Positions 27,472 through 37,515 of a stretch of DNA of 64,000 nucleotides are shown one piece after another. Source of the stretch: Nostoc sp. UHCC 0302 (GTDB taxonomy: Bacteria; Cyanobacteriota; Cyanobacteriia; Cyanobacteriales; Nostocaceae); the NCBI RefSeq assembly GCF_038096175.1, contig NZ_CP151099.1:374501-438500 (forward strand). The letters run 5' to 3'. A program made the translations under genes and the position numbers. The notes beneath the pieces are model-generated. The model saw only the letters and a list, made by a program, of their open reading frames with translations. It searched no databases and was not told the origin of the DNA. Every line of letters starts with the position of its first letter. Positions within the stretch are counted from its first letter, which is position 1.

Positions 27472-28530
27472 TCATAGCCTTACTCGCACTCGGTTGTAAA
27501 TTAATATATCTGCCGCTAGAAGAAAAAAGAATAAAATACCTTGGAACATTCCAGCTAAGGCTAGGGAGAGTCCCAATTTAATCTGGACTAATTCGCCGCC
27601 TACGTACAAAAGTGCCATCAGCAGACTAGAAAAAATAGTAGCGAGTGGATTTAGGCGACCAAGAAAGGCGGCAATGATGGCAGTATAACCGTAACCAGGA
27701 GAAATGCTAGGACGTAGTTGACCAATAGGGCCTAGAACTTCGCACACACCAGCTAAACCTGCTAATCCACCGCTGATTAGTAGAGTTAGCCAAATTATGC
27801 GATCGCTCTTTATCCCAGCATATACTGCTGCCTTGGAACTAGAACCCACAACTTTTACACTAAAGCCAAAAAACGTTTGTCGCAGCACTCCCCAAATTAA
27901 CACCGCTACCAAAACCGCCAAAATTATACCCAAATGCAACCGTGTACCAGCAATTAATGGCGCTAAGCTAGCAAATTCTGAAAAAGGTGCAGATTCAGGA
28001 AAGTTAAATCCTTTGGGGTCTTTTAATGGTTCATGTACCAAGTAGTTTAAGAGAGAAGCGGCTACATAATTTAACATCAAACTCGTAAGAATTTCATTTG
28101 TATTAAATCGCATTTTCAAAAAAGCAGTAATGCTTGCCCAAGCCACACCGCCCAACACACCAGTTATTAAACTAATTGGCAGTAAAATATAGTTATTAAT
28201 ATTTGGAAATGTTAAAGCTACAGCACCGCCACAAATTGCCCCAACGGTAAACTGTCCTTCTGCACCAATATTCCATACTTTGGCTTGAAAACACACAGCT
28301 AAACCAACAGCAATTAATAAGATAGGTGCTGCTTTCACAGCTAATTCTGTTACTCCATAAAAGCTACTTAAAGGAGAAATAAATAAGGTTTGTAAAGTAA
28401 CTATCGGAGGTTTACCCAATAAACCAAATAGCACAACTCCTAAAATCAACGTTCCCAACAGTGCAGCTAGGGGTGATAACACTTGCCATGTTTTTGAGGG
28501 GATACTGCGGGATTCGAGATAAATTAGCAT
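27472..28530 (-). CDS. ABC transporter permease, nucleoside/purine (BMP) type
   Basis: A 352-residue polytopic membrane protein of the NupP/YufP branch. Typical motifs are VWNIGAEGQFTVGAICGG (about 88-105), TNEILTSLMLNYVA and KVVGSSSKAAVYAGIKSDR as coupling helix. With the second permease and the double ATPase it would form an importer for nucleosides or purine bases. It is on the same strand and in the usual family order after the ATPase. Confidence 0.9.
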   Translation of the reverse strand: MLIYLESRSIPSKTWQVLSPLAALLGTLILGVVLFGLLGKPPIVTLQTLFISPLSSFYGVTELAVKAAPILLIAVGLAVCFQAKVWNIGAEGQFTVGAICGGAVALTFPNINNYILLPISLITGVLGGVAWASITAFLKMRFNTNEILTSLMLNYVAASLLNYLVHEPLKDPKGFNFPESAPFSEFASLAPLIAGTRLHLGIILAVLVAVLIWGVLRQTFFGFSVKVVGSSSKAAVYAGIKSDRIIWLTLLISGGLAGLAGVCEVLGPIGQLRPSISPGYGYTAIIAAFLGRLNPLATIFSSLLMALLYVGGELVQIKLGLSLALAGMFQGILFFFLLAADILIYNRVRVRL

Positions 28531-28617
28531 AAGATGTTTAAAAAAGCGCTTTCAAAGCCAATTTTCCCTCATTTACCTAAATTAGGGAGGATTATTGTTT
28601 AATAACAAAGAATTTAA

Positions 28618-28684
28618 GAGTAGAGACGCGATTATACTCTTACGAGAAGCCGCACTCCCTGCGTCTACGCGTCTGTACAAGAGT
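28618..28684. repeat. 67-bp repeat, left arm of an inverted pair
   Basis: Begins GAGTAGAGACGCGATT and ends GTCTGTACAAGAGT. Its reverse complement lies at 30359-30425 with one difference in 67 positions. The pair brackets only the ABC ATPase gene. Confidence 0.9.
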
Positions 28685-28789
28685 CAGAATGAATTCTCCC
28701 TAAGTGAATTTTGAATTTTGAATTGATTTATCACCCGCTACTTGCATTCGGAATTCTGAATTCTGACTTCTCTTTTAATTTATGCTTCT

Positions 28790-30298
28790 TCATATCAAAC
28801 CTCCCATCCAGCGGCCAATTTCATCACGGCTAGTATCTATAACTGGCTTGAAGGCAGAAAGTTGTCCTTTATAGATTGCACCAATGCGATCGCACAATGC
28901 AAATAATTCATCTAAATCTTCCGAAATTACCAGCACTGCTGCACCAGCATCCCGCATCTCAATCAGCGCTTGATGAATACTTGCAGCGGCGTTAACATCT
29001 ACACCCCAAGTAGGATGGGCAGCAATTAATACTGCTGGATTTTGGGATATTTCCCGCCCCATAATAAACTTTTGCAAGTTGCCTCCCGATAAACTAGCAG
29101 CAGAATCTACCACTGTTTGATTGACATTGAAGGCATTACAAATTCTCTCAGTCCAAGCTTTTAATTTGCCAAAGCGAATCACACCCCGACGCACCAGCCC
29201 TTGCCCGTGGGCTGTCAATAAGGCATTTTCTAGTAAACTTAAACTTGGTACTACACCCTTTTCTAGGCGTTCTTCTGGGACATATGCCAATCCTAAGCGG
29301 CGACGCTTGGCAACATCACAATCACCAATTGGCATTTCACCCAACATAATCATTTCTGCTGGAGAACAGATTATTTCACCACTCAAAGCTGATAATAATT
29401 CTGTTTGTCCATTACCAGCAACTCCAGCAATACCGATAATTTCGCCTGTGCAAACTTGCAAATTGATGTGCTGCAACGTTGTGCCGTAAAAATTTTGGGG
29501 TTTGAGACACAAATCATTTACCAACAAGCAGACTGGCCCCGGTGGTTGATTTCGCCGTGGTTTGCTAGCTGGCACATCAGAACCAATCATCAACCTTGCA
29601 ATACTAGCTGGCGTTTCCACTTGCGGGTTACAGTGGGCAACTACTGCACCTTGACGCATTACAGTAGCATGACTGCATAGAGATTGCACTTCTGGTAACT
29701 TATGAGTGCTGAATAAAATACTGCAACCATCAGAGGCAATTTGCCGCAAAGCAGCCAAAAGTTTTTCTGTTTCTTGGGGAGTGAGAACTGCTGTCGGTTC
29801 ATCTAAAATTAGCAGCTTTGGACGTTTGTATAGACAGCGGATAATTTCTAAGCGCTGTTTTTCACCAACTGAAAGAGTGTAGACTGGGCGATCGCAATCT
29901 ATACTTAGACCATATGCTGCCGATAAAGTGAGAATTCTTTTAGCAATTCGTGATAAATTCCACTTTTCGTTCGCAGGAAGTGCTAGGGCTATATTTTCTG
30001 TAACAGTTAGAGTTTCAAATAAATTAAAGTGCTGAAATACCATCCCAATCCCCAAGGATATTGCTTGGGCGGGACTGTTAATCTTAACTTCTCGCCCTTC
30101 CCAAAAAATATCTCCAGCATCAGGACGCACTAATCCATAAATAATCTTCATCAGGGTACTTTTACCCGCCCCATTTTCCCCCAGCAGTGCATGAATCTCT
30201 CCTGGTTGAATCGTCAAGTTAACCTGATTATTCGCCACACAACCCGGATACGACTTGCTAATATTCTTTACCTGTAACCGAGAAAGCAACTCATTCAT
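28790..30298 (-). CDS. ABC transporter ATPase with two nucleotide-binding domains
   Basis: A 502-residue double ATPase of the sugar/nucleoside importer class. First half: Walker A GENGAGKST, signature LSVGEKQR, Walker B LLILDEPTAVL. Second half: degenerate Walker A GVAGNGQTEL and signature LSGGNLQK, with AAHPTWGVDV in place of a strict Walker B. This asymmetry is normal for the family. It should drive the BMP/permease system encoded around it. The gene lies between two inverted copies of a 67-bp repeat. Confidence 0.92.
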   Translation of the reverse strand: MNELLSRLQVKNISKSYPGCVANNQVNLTIQPGEIHALLGENGAGKSTLMKIIYGLVRPDAGDIFWEGREVKINSPAQAISLGIGMVFQHFNLFETLTVTENIALALPANEKWNLSRIAKRILTLSAAYGLSIDCDRPVYTLSVGEKQRLEIIRCLYKRPKLLILDEPTAVLTPQETEKLLAALRQIASDGCSILFSTHKLPEVQSLCSHATVMRQGAVVAHCNPQVETPASIARLMIGSDVPASKPRRNQPPGPVCLLVNDLCLKPQNFYGTTLQHINLQVCTGEIIGIAGVAGNGQTELLSALSGEIICSPAEMIMLGEMPIGDCDVAKRRRLGLAYVPEERLEKGVVPSLSLLENALLTAHGQGLVRRGVIRFGKLKAWTERICNAFNVNQTVVDSAASLSGGNLQKFIMGREISQNPAVLIAAHPTWGVDVNAAASIHQALIEMRDAGAAVLVISEDLDELFALCDRIGAIYKGQLSAFKPVIDTSRDEIGRWMGGLI

Positions 30299-30358
30299 TT
30301 AGGCTAGGGATTACGAATATTTTTTGTACAGATGCGATGAATCGCCTCTCTTATCAGC

Positions 30359-30425
30359 ACTCTTGTACAGACGCGTAGACGCAGGGAGTGCGGCTTCTCG
30401 TAAGAGTAGAATCGCGTCTCTACTC
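30359..30425. repeat. 67-bp repeat, right arm of an inverted pair
   Basis: Begins ACTCTTGTACAGACGCG and ends CGCGTCTCTACTC; reverse complement of 28618-28684 with one mismatch. A shorter related palindromic block lies just before it (30326-30352). Confidence 0.9.
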
Positions 30426-30436
30426 AGCAAAAAATT

Positions 30437-31579
30437 TTAATTCCCTTTTGTTGACCCTTCAATTCCTTCAACATACCAATCCATTGCTAGTTGTCCCTTA
30501 TCATCTAAATTCTTACCCTTTGGTACTCGGACTACCCCTTTTTGGTCTTTCACAGGGCCATCAAAAGGATGGGCTGTACCCTGAATAAACTCATCGCGCT
30601 TTGCATTCACTAATTGCTGCACATCAGCCGGAATCGCCTGATTCATTGGAGAAATATCTACCATGCCTGCACCAATACCATCCCAAACCTCTTGTGATTT
30701 CCATGTACCATTAATCACAGTCAAGGTCGTATCTGTATAAAATTTGCCCCACTTATTAATTGCTGATGTCAAGTGCGCTTTTTGACCAAACTTACTCATA
30801 TCACTGTTATAGCCAAAAGCGTAAATGCCTTTTTCTTCAGCGAGTTGCACCACAGCAGTAGAGTCAGTATGCTGCGTTAGGACATCCACGCCTAAATTTA
30901 CCAAGGCTTGAGCTGCTTCTCTTTCTTTAGCTGGATCATACCAACTTTGCACCCAAAGCACCCTAACTTTTGCTTGGGGATTTGTTGCCCGCAGTCCTTG
31001 GGTAAATGCACTTATACCCCGAATTACTTCAGGAATGGGATACGCACCAATAAAACCAACTATATTCGATTTTGTCATCTTGCCCGCAATCATACCAGTC
31101 AAATAGCGGGGTTCTTCAAACCGCCCTAGATAAGTGCCGACATTGATAGCACGTTTATATCCGGTACAGTGTTCAAAAACAATTTTAGGAAAATCCTTAG
31201 CCACTTTAATTGTCGGGTTCATGTAACCAAAGGAAGTTGTGAAAATCAACTTGTTGCCATCTAATGTTAATTGGCGAATTACCCTCTCTGCATCAGCACC
31301 TTCGTTGACATTTTCGACAAAGGTAGTTTTTACCTTATCCTGAAGATTGGCTTCCATTTCTCTGCGACCTAAATCATGAGAATAAGTCCAGCCAAAATCG
31401 CCTACAGGGCCAACATAAACAAATCCCACTTTTAGAGGTTCAGTCATCACTAAAGGGGACGCTAAGGGCGATTCTGTACCAGAGGAATTAGAATTTCTAC
31501 CCTGAATACAACTAGTTAAAGCAAAACTATATCCTGCTAAAGTGGCATACTTGAGAAAATTCCGGCGCTCCATATTCAT
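30437..31579 (-). CDS. BMP-family substrate-binding lipoprotein
   Basis: A 380-residue periplasmic-binding protein of the Bmp/Med/NupN family. The N-terminus combines a twin-arginine-like ERRNFLKY and a lipobox (ALTSC, Cys about 24), so it may be a Tat-exported lipoprotein. The core has KVGFVYVGPVGDFGWTYSHD, FEHCTGYK and VGFIGAYPIPEVIRGI, all usual for this family. It should capture a nucleoside or purine for the ABC importer encoded downstream. It is the first gene of the minus-strand set. Confidence 0.92.
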   Translation of the reverse strand: MNMERRNFLKYATLAGYSFALTSCIQGRNSNSSGTESPLASPLVMTEPLKVGFVYVGPVGDFGWTYSHDLGRREMEANLQDKVKTTFVENVNEGADAERVIRQLTLDGNKLIFTTSFGYMNPTIKVAKDFPKIVFEHCTGYKRAINVGTYLGRFEEPRYLTGMIAGKMTKSNIVGFIGAYPIPEVIRGISAFTQGLRATNPQAKVRVLWVQSWYDPAKEREAAQALVNLGVDVLTQHTDSTAVVQLAEEKGIYAFGYNSDMSKFGQKAHLTSAINKWGKFYTDTTLTVINGTWKSQEVWDGIGAGMVDISPMNQAIPADVQQLVNAKRDEFIQGTAHPFDGPVKDQKGVVRVPKGKNLDDKGQLAMDWYVEGIEGSTKGN

Positions 31580-32363
31580 CGATTTTTTACGGGCTTAAAG
31601 ATTTTTCTGCTGGCTAGTAGCGACAGGCACAGTTTAACATCAAGTAGTTGCTTGATTTTAGCTTTTTATTCTTGTAGCTCAGTAACTGAGAAAAGAAAGA
31701 AGATAGTGCTGAATATTATACAAAATTAGTAATCATTCTGGAGGCGATGACAGTATTGCCCTCATAGAGGTTGGCAGTAAAGCATTGCTGAATTGATTAT
31801 CTGCATGAACGATGGGTAGTTGATTAATTGTAGGATGTTTAGAGTGTGTGCGATCGCTTAATAACTATAACCAACTACTCACAAGACTATCCACATCTAC
31901 CATGCAGATTATTATGCAACGTCGCACAACTTCCATAAATTTTATCTTTACTGTGACTGATTTAGATGCTTTGCTTGACTACTAGGGTTTAGAGCAAGCT
32001 TTGCCACTGATTTATAATTTTTACAAACTTGGTTTCGCCTAAAACCTCAATTTTTAAGCCATCCGCTAAGGCTGAATAAATCCCAGCTACAGAGCTTGTA
32101 TAAACAGTAGTTGGCTTAAGTATGTTCTGAAACTCTCTCTCGTAAAACTAAATACCGATAATTGCCGCCTGCGAATAAGGGAATAAGCCAAGCAATACAA
32201 ACATTTTCATGAACAGACATATCAAAATATTTCCATTAGTTGATTTGCCTAGTGCATAGATATTTGCTTGAAACTATGTCCACTATATATTTACGAATCT
32301 CTTAATTCAGAGTTACAAATTCCTATTACAGGAGAAGGCTTTAGGGACAACTTCACTACCTAG
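31580..32363. other. Intergenic region without a supported gene
   Basis: About 780 bp. A 27-codon plus-strand frame from 31902 (MQIIMQRRTTS) has no visible ribosome binding site and is not called. The part close to 31580 probably holds the promoter of the BMP gene. No other structure stands out. Confidence 0.45.
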
Positions 32364-32392
32364 AAAAAAGGGACGGGCAAGATACTCGTCCC
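32364..32392 (-). terminator. Rho-independent terminator downstream of the htrA-type gene
   Basis: On the minus strand GGGACG and CGTCCC form a 6-bp GC stem around an 11-base loop and are followed directly by TTTTTT. A second, T-less hairpin (GACTTATGCA paired with TGCGTAAGTC, about 32428-32460) lies between it and the gene. Confidence 0.75.
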
Positions 32393-32477
32393 AGAAAATC
32401 TACTTTTACTCAATTGATTAGGACTTATGCAAAAAGGTTTTTTGCTTTCATGCGTAAGTCTTGTTGATCACAAAGCC

Positions 32478-33740
32478 TTATTGCACTTGAGTGGGGAAAG
32501 CACCAGGTTGCACAGCTAAGTTAAGACTTTGCCCATTGCGACGCAATTCTAAGCGCAAATTTCCTCCTACTTGACTATTTTCCACAGCTTTTTGCACACC
32601 GCTAGCATCTGTGACTAGTTCACCGTTGAGCTTTTGGATAACATCACCAGCACGTACTCCTGCTTTAGCTGCTGGGGAATTAGGCACTACTTTTACAACT
32701 AATACGCCTTTATCTTCCTCTACACTCAAACCGCTATTGGGATCTGAGTTGATATTTTGTTTTAACTGAGGTGTTAACCCTATCATCTGAATTCCCAGAT
32801 ATGGATGTTGCACCTTACCTGTAGCTATTAATTGAGTAGAAATACGTTGTGCGGTGTTGATAGGAATGGCGAAGCCGATTCCTTGCGCCCCTTGGATAAT
32901 AGCTGTATTCATCCCAATCACCTCGCCACGGGAATTTAGCAAGGGGCCGCCGGAGTTACCAGGATTAATCGCCGCATCTGTTTGAATAAATTCGACTCGC
33001 TTATCAGGTGCGCCTATTTGATTGCTAGTACGTCCAGTAGCACTAATAATTCCTGTAGTAACAGTATTATCTAAACCAAGAGGGTTGCCGATCGCAATCG
33101 CCCATTCTCCGGGTTGCAGTTGATCTGAGTTACCCAATGCCACTGTTGGCAGATTATTGGCCTGAATTTTTACAACAGCAACATCTGTTAATTCGTCTTT
33201 CCCTAACACCTTACCTTGTAAGGTGCGCCCATCCTTGAGTGTTACTGTTACCGTATCAGCACCATCGACTACATGAGCATTAGTCAGAATGCGTCCATCA
33301 GCGCTAATGATAAAACCTGATCCAGTACCCCGTTCTACCCTATCTTGAGATTCTGGCAATTGCGAACCAAAGAAGCGGCGTAACAACGGGTCGTTAAATT
33401 CCTCTGGTATCTGAGCTTTTACGGTTCGAGAAGAGTTAATTCGCACTACAGCAGGGCCAACCCTTTGTACAACCCCGATTACAAAGTTAGGATCTGTACC
33501 TGCTGCTATTGGAGGAGCAGCATTTACTCGACTCCCTGCCAAGTTAGAAGCACTCTCAGAAATTTGCCGAGAATGCCCAGCCAGATAGCCTCCTGCCAAT
33601 GTCATCCCCGATCCCAGCAGTACGAGTGATAGAGACGCAGTTGCCTTTTTCCAGGGTGCATGATTTTGGTATTTGGCATTAGAAGCGTTATGTAAAATGC
33701 TATTTGATGGGTTTTCTCCATCGCGAGATTGGTTTTGCAT
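32478..33740 (-). CDS. HtrA/Deg-type serine protease with PDZ domain
   Basis: A 420-residue protease. A membrane anchor or signal segment (about 33-55) precedes the trypsin-like domain with the triad His156 ([10 protein letters not shown]), Asp186 (LTDVAVVKI) and Ser263 ([11 protein letters not shown]). One PDZ domain follows (about 315-415, ending with [13 protein letters not shown]). It matches cyanobacterial HhoA/HhoB/HtrA proteins, which degrade or refold damaged proteins in the periplasm or thylakoid lumen. I cannot say which paralogue it is. A terminator follows at 32364-32392. Confidence 0.93.
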   Translation of the reverse strand: MQNQSRDGENPSNSILHNASNAKYQNHAPWKKATASLSLVLLGSGMTLAGGYLAGHSRQISESASNLAGSRVNAAPPIAAGTDPNFVIGVVQRVGPAVVRINSSRTVKAQIPEEFNDPLLRRFFGSQLPESQDRVERGTGSGFIISADGRILTNAHVVDGADTVTVTLKDGRTLQGKVLGKDELTDVAVVKIQANNLPTVALGNSDQLQPGEWAIAIGNPLGLDNTVTTGIISATGRTSNQIGAPDKRVEFIQTDAAINPGNSGGPLLNSRGEVIGMNTAIIQGAQGIGFAIPINTAQRISTQLIATGKVQHPYLGIQMIGLTPQLKQNINSDPNSGLSVEEDKGVLVVKVVPNSPAAKAGVRAGDVIQKLNGELVTDASGVQKAVENSQVGGNLRLELRRNGQSLNLAVQPGAFPTQVQ

Positions 33741-33939
33741 TTGCTGTTTGGATGGATATCTAGACTTACTAATAATTGTAGATATTGTTTTTGACGCTTT
33801 TGTTGCAGGGGTATTGCGCTGGTGTGAAAAGTTAAGTATTGTACATCACTTTGAGTAAATTTTAACGGGCATACGGCATTGAGAGTGCTGAGACGCGATT
33901 AATCGCGTCTGTACAATTGTCCCCTCTGCCCCACCTCGG

Positions 33940-35241
33940 CTACGCTCGGCGACCACCTTCTCCTCTGGCTTTCCCAGGATAAACTCGTCCTTTCCAAGCA
34001 CCGCCACGCCCTTGCCAGTGACGTATTGCTGAGTCTAGAGTCATCAGGGTATAGAGAAATGCGATCGCAGGTAAGCTGAAGATAAACCAGAGCGAAATTT
34101 GATAAAAGCGGATTGTAGGATAGTAAGCCAGCGACATTAACAACCATGTTAATAAACCCGTAAGTGCGATCGCCCAATTCCCTAAAATCGCACCCAAAAT
34201 TACACCCACAGGTGGAAGCAAATAAATTAGAGTCATTCCTAACAGAGTTCCTAACAGCAGCAATGGAGAATAATTCAGTTGCGTATAGGCAGTACGAGCA
34301 ACCATATCCCAAACCGTTCCCAAGGAAGGATAAGGACGCAAGCTACGAGTTAAAGTACTCAAACCAAGCCAGATATGTCCTTTCGAGGAGACAGTGGGAA
34401 AAGAATTACTTTGTCCCCCACTCTCCCACTCTCCCACTCTCCCACTCTTCTTAACCGCCTCAGCCAGGGCGCAATCGTCGATTAAAGTTTGGCGAATCAC
34501 TTGAATGCCGCCAATTCGTTCTAAGGCATCTTTGCGTATTAAAATACAGCCTCCAGCGGCTGCGGCAGTTTGATTATTTGGATCATTTACCCAACGAAAG
34601 GGATAGAGTTTTTGGAAGAAAAAGACAAAAGCCGGAATTAACAGTTTTTCCCAAAAGCTTTTACATCTGAGTCGTACCATTACAGAAACCAAGTCTAAAT
34701 CTTCTTGTATGGCTTTGGCGACTAAGCGACGGAGATTACCAATGTCATGTTCAATATCTGCATCGGTCAGGAAGAAATAATCAGGTGTTTGTAGAGACGT
34801 TGCATACAACGTCTCTACAGATTTTTGAATACCTTGCTCAACAGCCCAGAGTTTACCTGACCAACCTGGAGGTAATGATTCACCAGAGATAATATGCAAT
34901 TGCTGGCTTTTATTCACAGCGTGGGCAACCCCTTCGGCAAAATTGGCTGTGCCGTCTGTGCTGCGGTCGTCTACCAAAAACACATTAAAAGTACCAGGAT
35001 AATCTTGAAGTAAGAGCGATCGCAAAGTAGTTGGTAACACATCAGCTTCGTTACGAGCAGGAACCACTGCACAAACCACAGGTAACGATTCTAGCTGAGT
35101 TTCTGCAACCTCTACCTCTAATAGTTGATCTGCCCGCCAAAACTGCCCCCAAAAACTCAGTAATCCTAACCAAATGGTCAAGGATAAGAGCATCAATCCT
35201 AATACAATTGCAACCATGACTGTTACTACACTCCAATTCAA
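33940..35241 (-). CDS. hpnB: HpnB-type family 2 glycosyltransferase (hopanoid)
   Basis: A 433-residue membrane glycosyltransferase. TM1 is at about 8-30, and the GT2 domain follows with VVPARNEADVLP, VDDRSTDGT and the D-x-D of FLTDADIEHD; AAGGCILIRKDALERIGG lies in the acceptor region and the C-terminus has 3-4 membrane helices. It is divergent from the squalene-hopene cyclase gene, as expected for HpnB of hopanoid clusters, where it probably modifies the hopanoid side chain; the reaction is inferred. Two stretches (about 142-151 and 270-290) derive from repeat DNA inserted in frame. Confidence 0.86.
   Translation of the reverse strand: MNWSVVTVMVAIVLGLMLLSLTIWLGLLSFWGQFWRADQLLEVEVAETQLESLPVVCAVVPARNEADVLPTTLRSLLLQDYPGTFNVFLVDDRSTDGTANFAEGVAHAVNKSQQLHIISGESLPPGWSGKLWAVEQGIQKSVETLYATSLQTPDYFFLTDADIEHDIGNLRRLVAKAIQEDLDLVSVMVRLRCKSFWEKLLIPAFVFFFQKLYPFRWVNDPNNQTAAAAGGCILIRKDALERIGGIQVIRQTLIDDCALAEAVKKSGRVGEWESGGQSNSFPTVSSKGHIWLGLSTLTRSLRPYPSLGTVWDMVARTAYTQLNYSPLLLLGTLLGMTLIYLLPPVGVILGAILGNWAIALTGLLTWLLMSLAYYPTIRFYQISLWFIFSLPAIAFLYTLMTLDSAIRHWQGRGGAWKGRVYPGKARGEGGRRA
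34417..34448. repeat. Four tandem CCCACTCT octamers inside hpnB
   Basis: CCCACTCT repeated four times within the coding sequence, giving the Gly/Glu/Ser-rich segment GRVGEWESGGQSNS of the protein. The same type of DNA is otherwise intergenic. Confidence 0.85.
34790..34819. repeat. Palindromic interspersed repeat inside hpnB
   Basis: TGTAGAGACGTTG at 34790-34802 pairs with CAACGTCTCTACA at 34807-34819. Similar GTAGAGACG palindromes lie between genes at 38178-38204 and 38892-38922. Here it is translated as SVETLYATSL. Confidence 0.85.
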
Positions 35242-35440
35242 AATTTAAAGGGATTGGGGACTGGGAAGTGAAAATTATTTTATTTCCCTCTTGCTCCCCC
35301 TCCCCCACTCCTTTTATTCTCCTCTTGCAAATTCTCTGTGTCTCAGACAGAATACTATGTCTACTAATAGAGGAAAAATTTTTTCTCCATACTGCCGTGT
35401 TCATAACTAGATGTTGAGTGTTGAGGTTGAATAGTATTTG

Positions 35441-37357
35441 ATGCAAACACAAGACAGGGTAACAGTCAATCAAGTCGCAGATGCGATCACAGCTAGCCAG
35501 AACTATCTTCTTTCAATTCAAAATCCAGCAGGTTACTGGTGGGCAGAGTTAGAATCCAATGTCACTATCACTGCTGAGGTTGTTCTCCTGCATAAAATTT
35601 GGGGAACAGACCAAGCAAGACCTTTGCACAAAGTTGAAGCCTACTTACGTCAACAGCAACGGCAGCATGGGGGCTGGGAACTGTTTTATGGAGATGGCGG
35701 AGACCTTAGTACCTCAGTTGAAGCCTACATGGCACTGAGGTTACTGGGTGTATCGGCAAACGATCCGACGATGCTCCAAGCGCGAGCCTTTATTCTCAAG
35801 CAGGGTGGAATCAGTAAAACTCGGATTTTTACCAAGCTTCACCTAGCCTTAATTGGCTGCTACAATTGGCGCGGCATTCCCTCATTGCCACCTTGGGTAA
35901 TGCTCTTGCCAACATTTTTCCCCTTCAATATTTATGAGATGTCTAGCTGGGCGCGTTCCAGCACTGTACCCCTGCTGATAGTCTGTGACAGTAAACCGAT
36001 CTTTCTCACAGCTCAAACTATAAACTTAGATGAGCTATATGTTGAAGGTATTGATCGAGTCCAGTGGGAATTACCCCAGAGTGGTGATTGGACGGATTTA
36101 TTCCTCACCCTTGACAAAGGGTTCAAGTTGGCAGAAAGCCTCAATTTAGTACCTTTTCGTGAAGAAGGTATCAAAGCCGCCGAAAAATGGATTTTAGAGC
36201 GGCAAGAAGTTACAGGTGACTGGGGTGGCATTATTCCTGCCATGCTAAATTCAATGCTAGCTTTACGCTGTTTGGGTTATGACTCAAGCGACCCAATTGT
36301 GGAACGAGGCTTGCAAGCGATTGATAACTTTGCAATTGAAACAGAAGATACCTACCGGGTACAGGCTTGTATTTCACCAATTTGGGATACAGCTTGGGTA
36401 ATACGTGCCTTAGTAGATTCTGGCTTTGCACCAGATCATCCTGCTGTCGTGCAGGCTGGAGAGTGGTTACTGCAAAAGCAAATTCTGAGCTACGGAGATT
36501 GGGCTGTAAAAAATCGTCAGGGAAAACCAGGAGCTTGGGCGTTTGAGTTTGACAATAACTTTTATCCAGATGTGGATGACTCTGCTGTAGTGGTGATGGC
36601 TCTACATCAGGTAAAACTGCCTAATGAAAAATTAAAGCAGAATGCGATCGCTCGCGCCCTAAATTGGATTGCATCTATGCAGTGTAAAGGTGACGGTTGG
36701 GCAGCTTTTGATATAGACAACGATCAGGATTGGCTCAACTCCATTCCCTATGGAGATTTAAAAGCCATGATCGACCCAAATACGGCAGATGTTACCGCGA
36801 GAGTAGTAGAAATGCTGGGTGCTTGTAACCTGTCAATTGATGCTCATAATTTGGATAGGGCGATCGCCTATCTTCTGCGTGAGCAAGAAACTGAAGGCTG
36901 TTGGTTTGGTCGTTGGGGAGTAAATTATATTTACGGTACTAGTGGAGTATTGTCAGCCCTTGCTTTGATTACTCCTCAAAAGCATCGAACAGCTATAGAA
37001 CGGGGGACAGCTTGGTTAGTTGGATGTCAAAACTCAGATGGTGGTTGGGGTGAAACTTGCCACAGTTACAACAACCCCAGTCTTAAAGGCCAAGGAAGCT
37101 CTACTGCATCCCAAACAGCTTGGGCTTTAATTGGGCTTTTGGCAGCTGGTGAAGCGACGGGTAAATTAGCTCTTGATGCCATTGAGCGAGGAATTAGCTA
37201 CCTTTTTGCAACACAACAGCCAGATGGTACTTGGTACGAGGCAGACTTTACAGGTACTGGCTTCCCAGGACATTTTTATATCAAGTACCACCTCTATCAA
37301 CAATACTTTCCTTTAATAGCTTTAGGTCGCTATCAAGCAGTTATTAAGGGGAAATGA
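35441..37357 (+). CDS. shc: Squalene-hopene cyclase
   Basis: A 638-residue triterpene cyclase that folds squalene into hopene, the hopanoid precursor. The catalytic DVDD motif is at 377-380 and QW-type repeats are seen (for example QPDGTWYEADFTGTGFPGHFY at the C-terminal end and SDGGWGETC). The start is the ATG at 35441, just after an in-frame TTG. The gene is divergent from hpnB across about 200 bp, so the two are probably coordinated. The enzyme is a monotopic membrane protein. Confidence 0.96.
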   Translation: MQTQDRVTVNQVADAITASQNYLLSIQNPAGYWWAELESNVTITAEVVLLHKIWGTDQARPLHKVEAYLRQQQRQHGGWELFYGDGGDLSTSVEAYMALRLLGVSANDPTMLQARAFILKQGGISKTRIFTKLHLALIGCYNWRGIPSLPPWVMLLPTFFPFNIYEMSSWARSSTVPLLIVCDSKPIFLTAQTINLDELYVEGIDRVQWELPQSGDWTDLFLTLDKGFKLAESLNLVPFREEGIKAAEKWILERQEVTGDWGGIIPAMLNSMLALRCLGYDSSDPIVERGLQAIDNFAIETEDTYRVQACISPIWDTAWVIRALVDSGFAPDHPAVVQAGEWLLQKQILSYGDWAVKNRQGKPGAWAFEFDNNFYPDVDDSAVVVMALHQVKLPNEKLKQNAIARALNWIASMQCKGDGWAAFDIDNDQDWLNSIPYGDLKAMIDPNTADVTARVVEMLGACNLSIDAHNLDRAIAYLLREQETEGCWFGRWGVNYIYGTSGVLSALALITPQKHRTAIERGTAWLVGCQNSDGGWGETCHSYNNPSLKGQGSSTASQTAWALIGLLAAGEATGKLALDAIERGISYLFATQQPDGTWYEADFTGTGFPGHFYIKYHLYQQYFPLIALGRYQAVIKGK

Positions 37358-37515
37358 GGGCAGGAGGCAGGAGGAGCAGGGGAGCATACTTCTCTACGAG
37401 AGGCTGCGCCCTAAGCGCAGCTATGCCGCAGGCTTTACGACTGCGCTCAGTAACCGGGCAACAGGGAGCTAAACTCTATCCCCAATGCCCCATGCCCAAT
37501 TCCCCAATCCCCAAC

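Noticed and set aside
31902-31985. 27-codon frame starting MQIIMQRRTTS
   Set aside because: No ribosome binding site, and short enough to arise by chance.
33899-34312. 137-codon minus-strand frame overlapping hpnB
   Set aside because: Shadow of hpnB in another frame; Cys/Ser-rich and without family features.
34417-34448. CRISPR-like regular repeat
   Set aside because: Eight-base tandem units without spacers inside a coding gene; not a CRISPR array.
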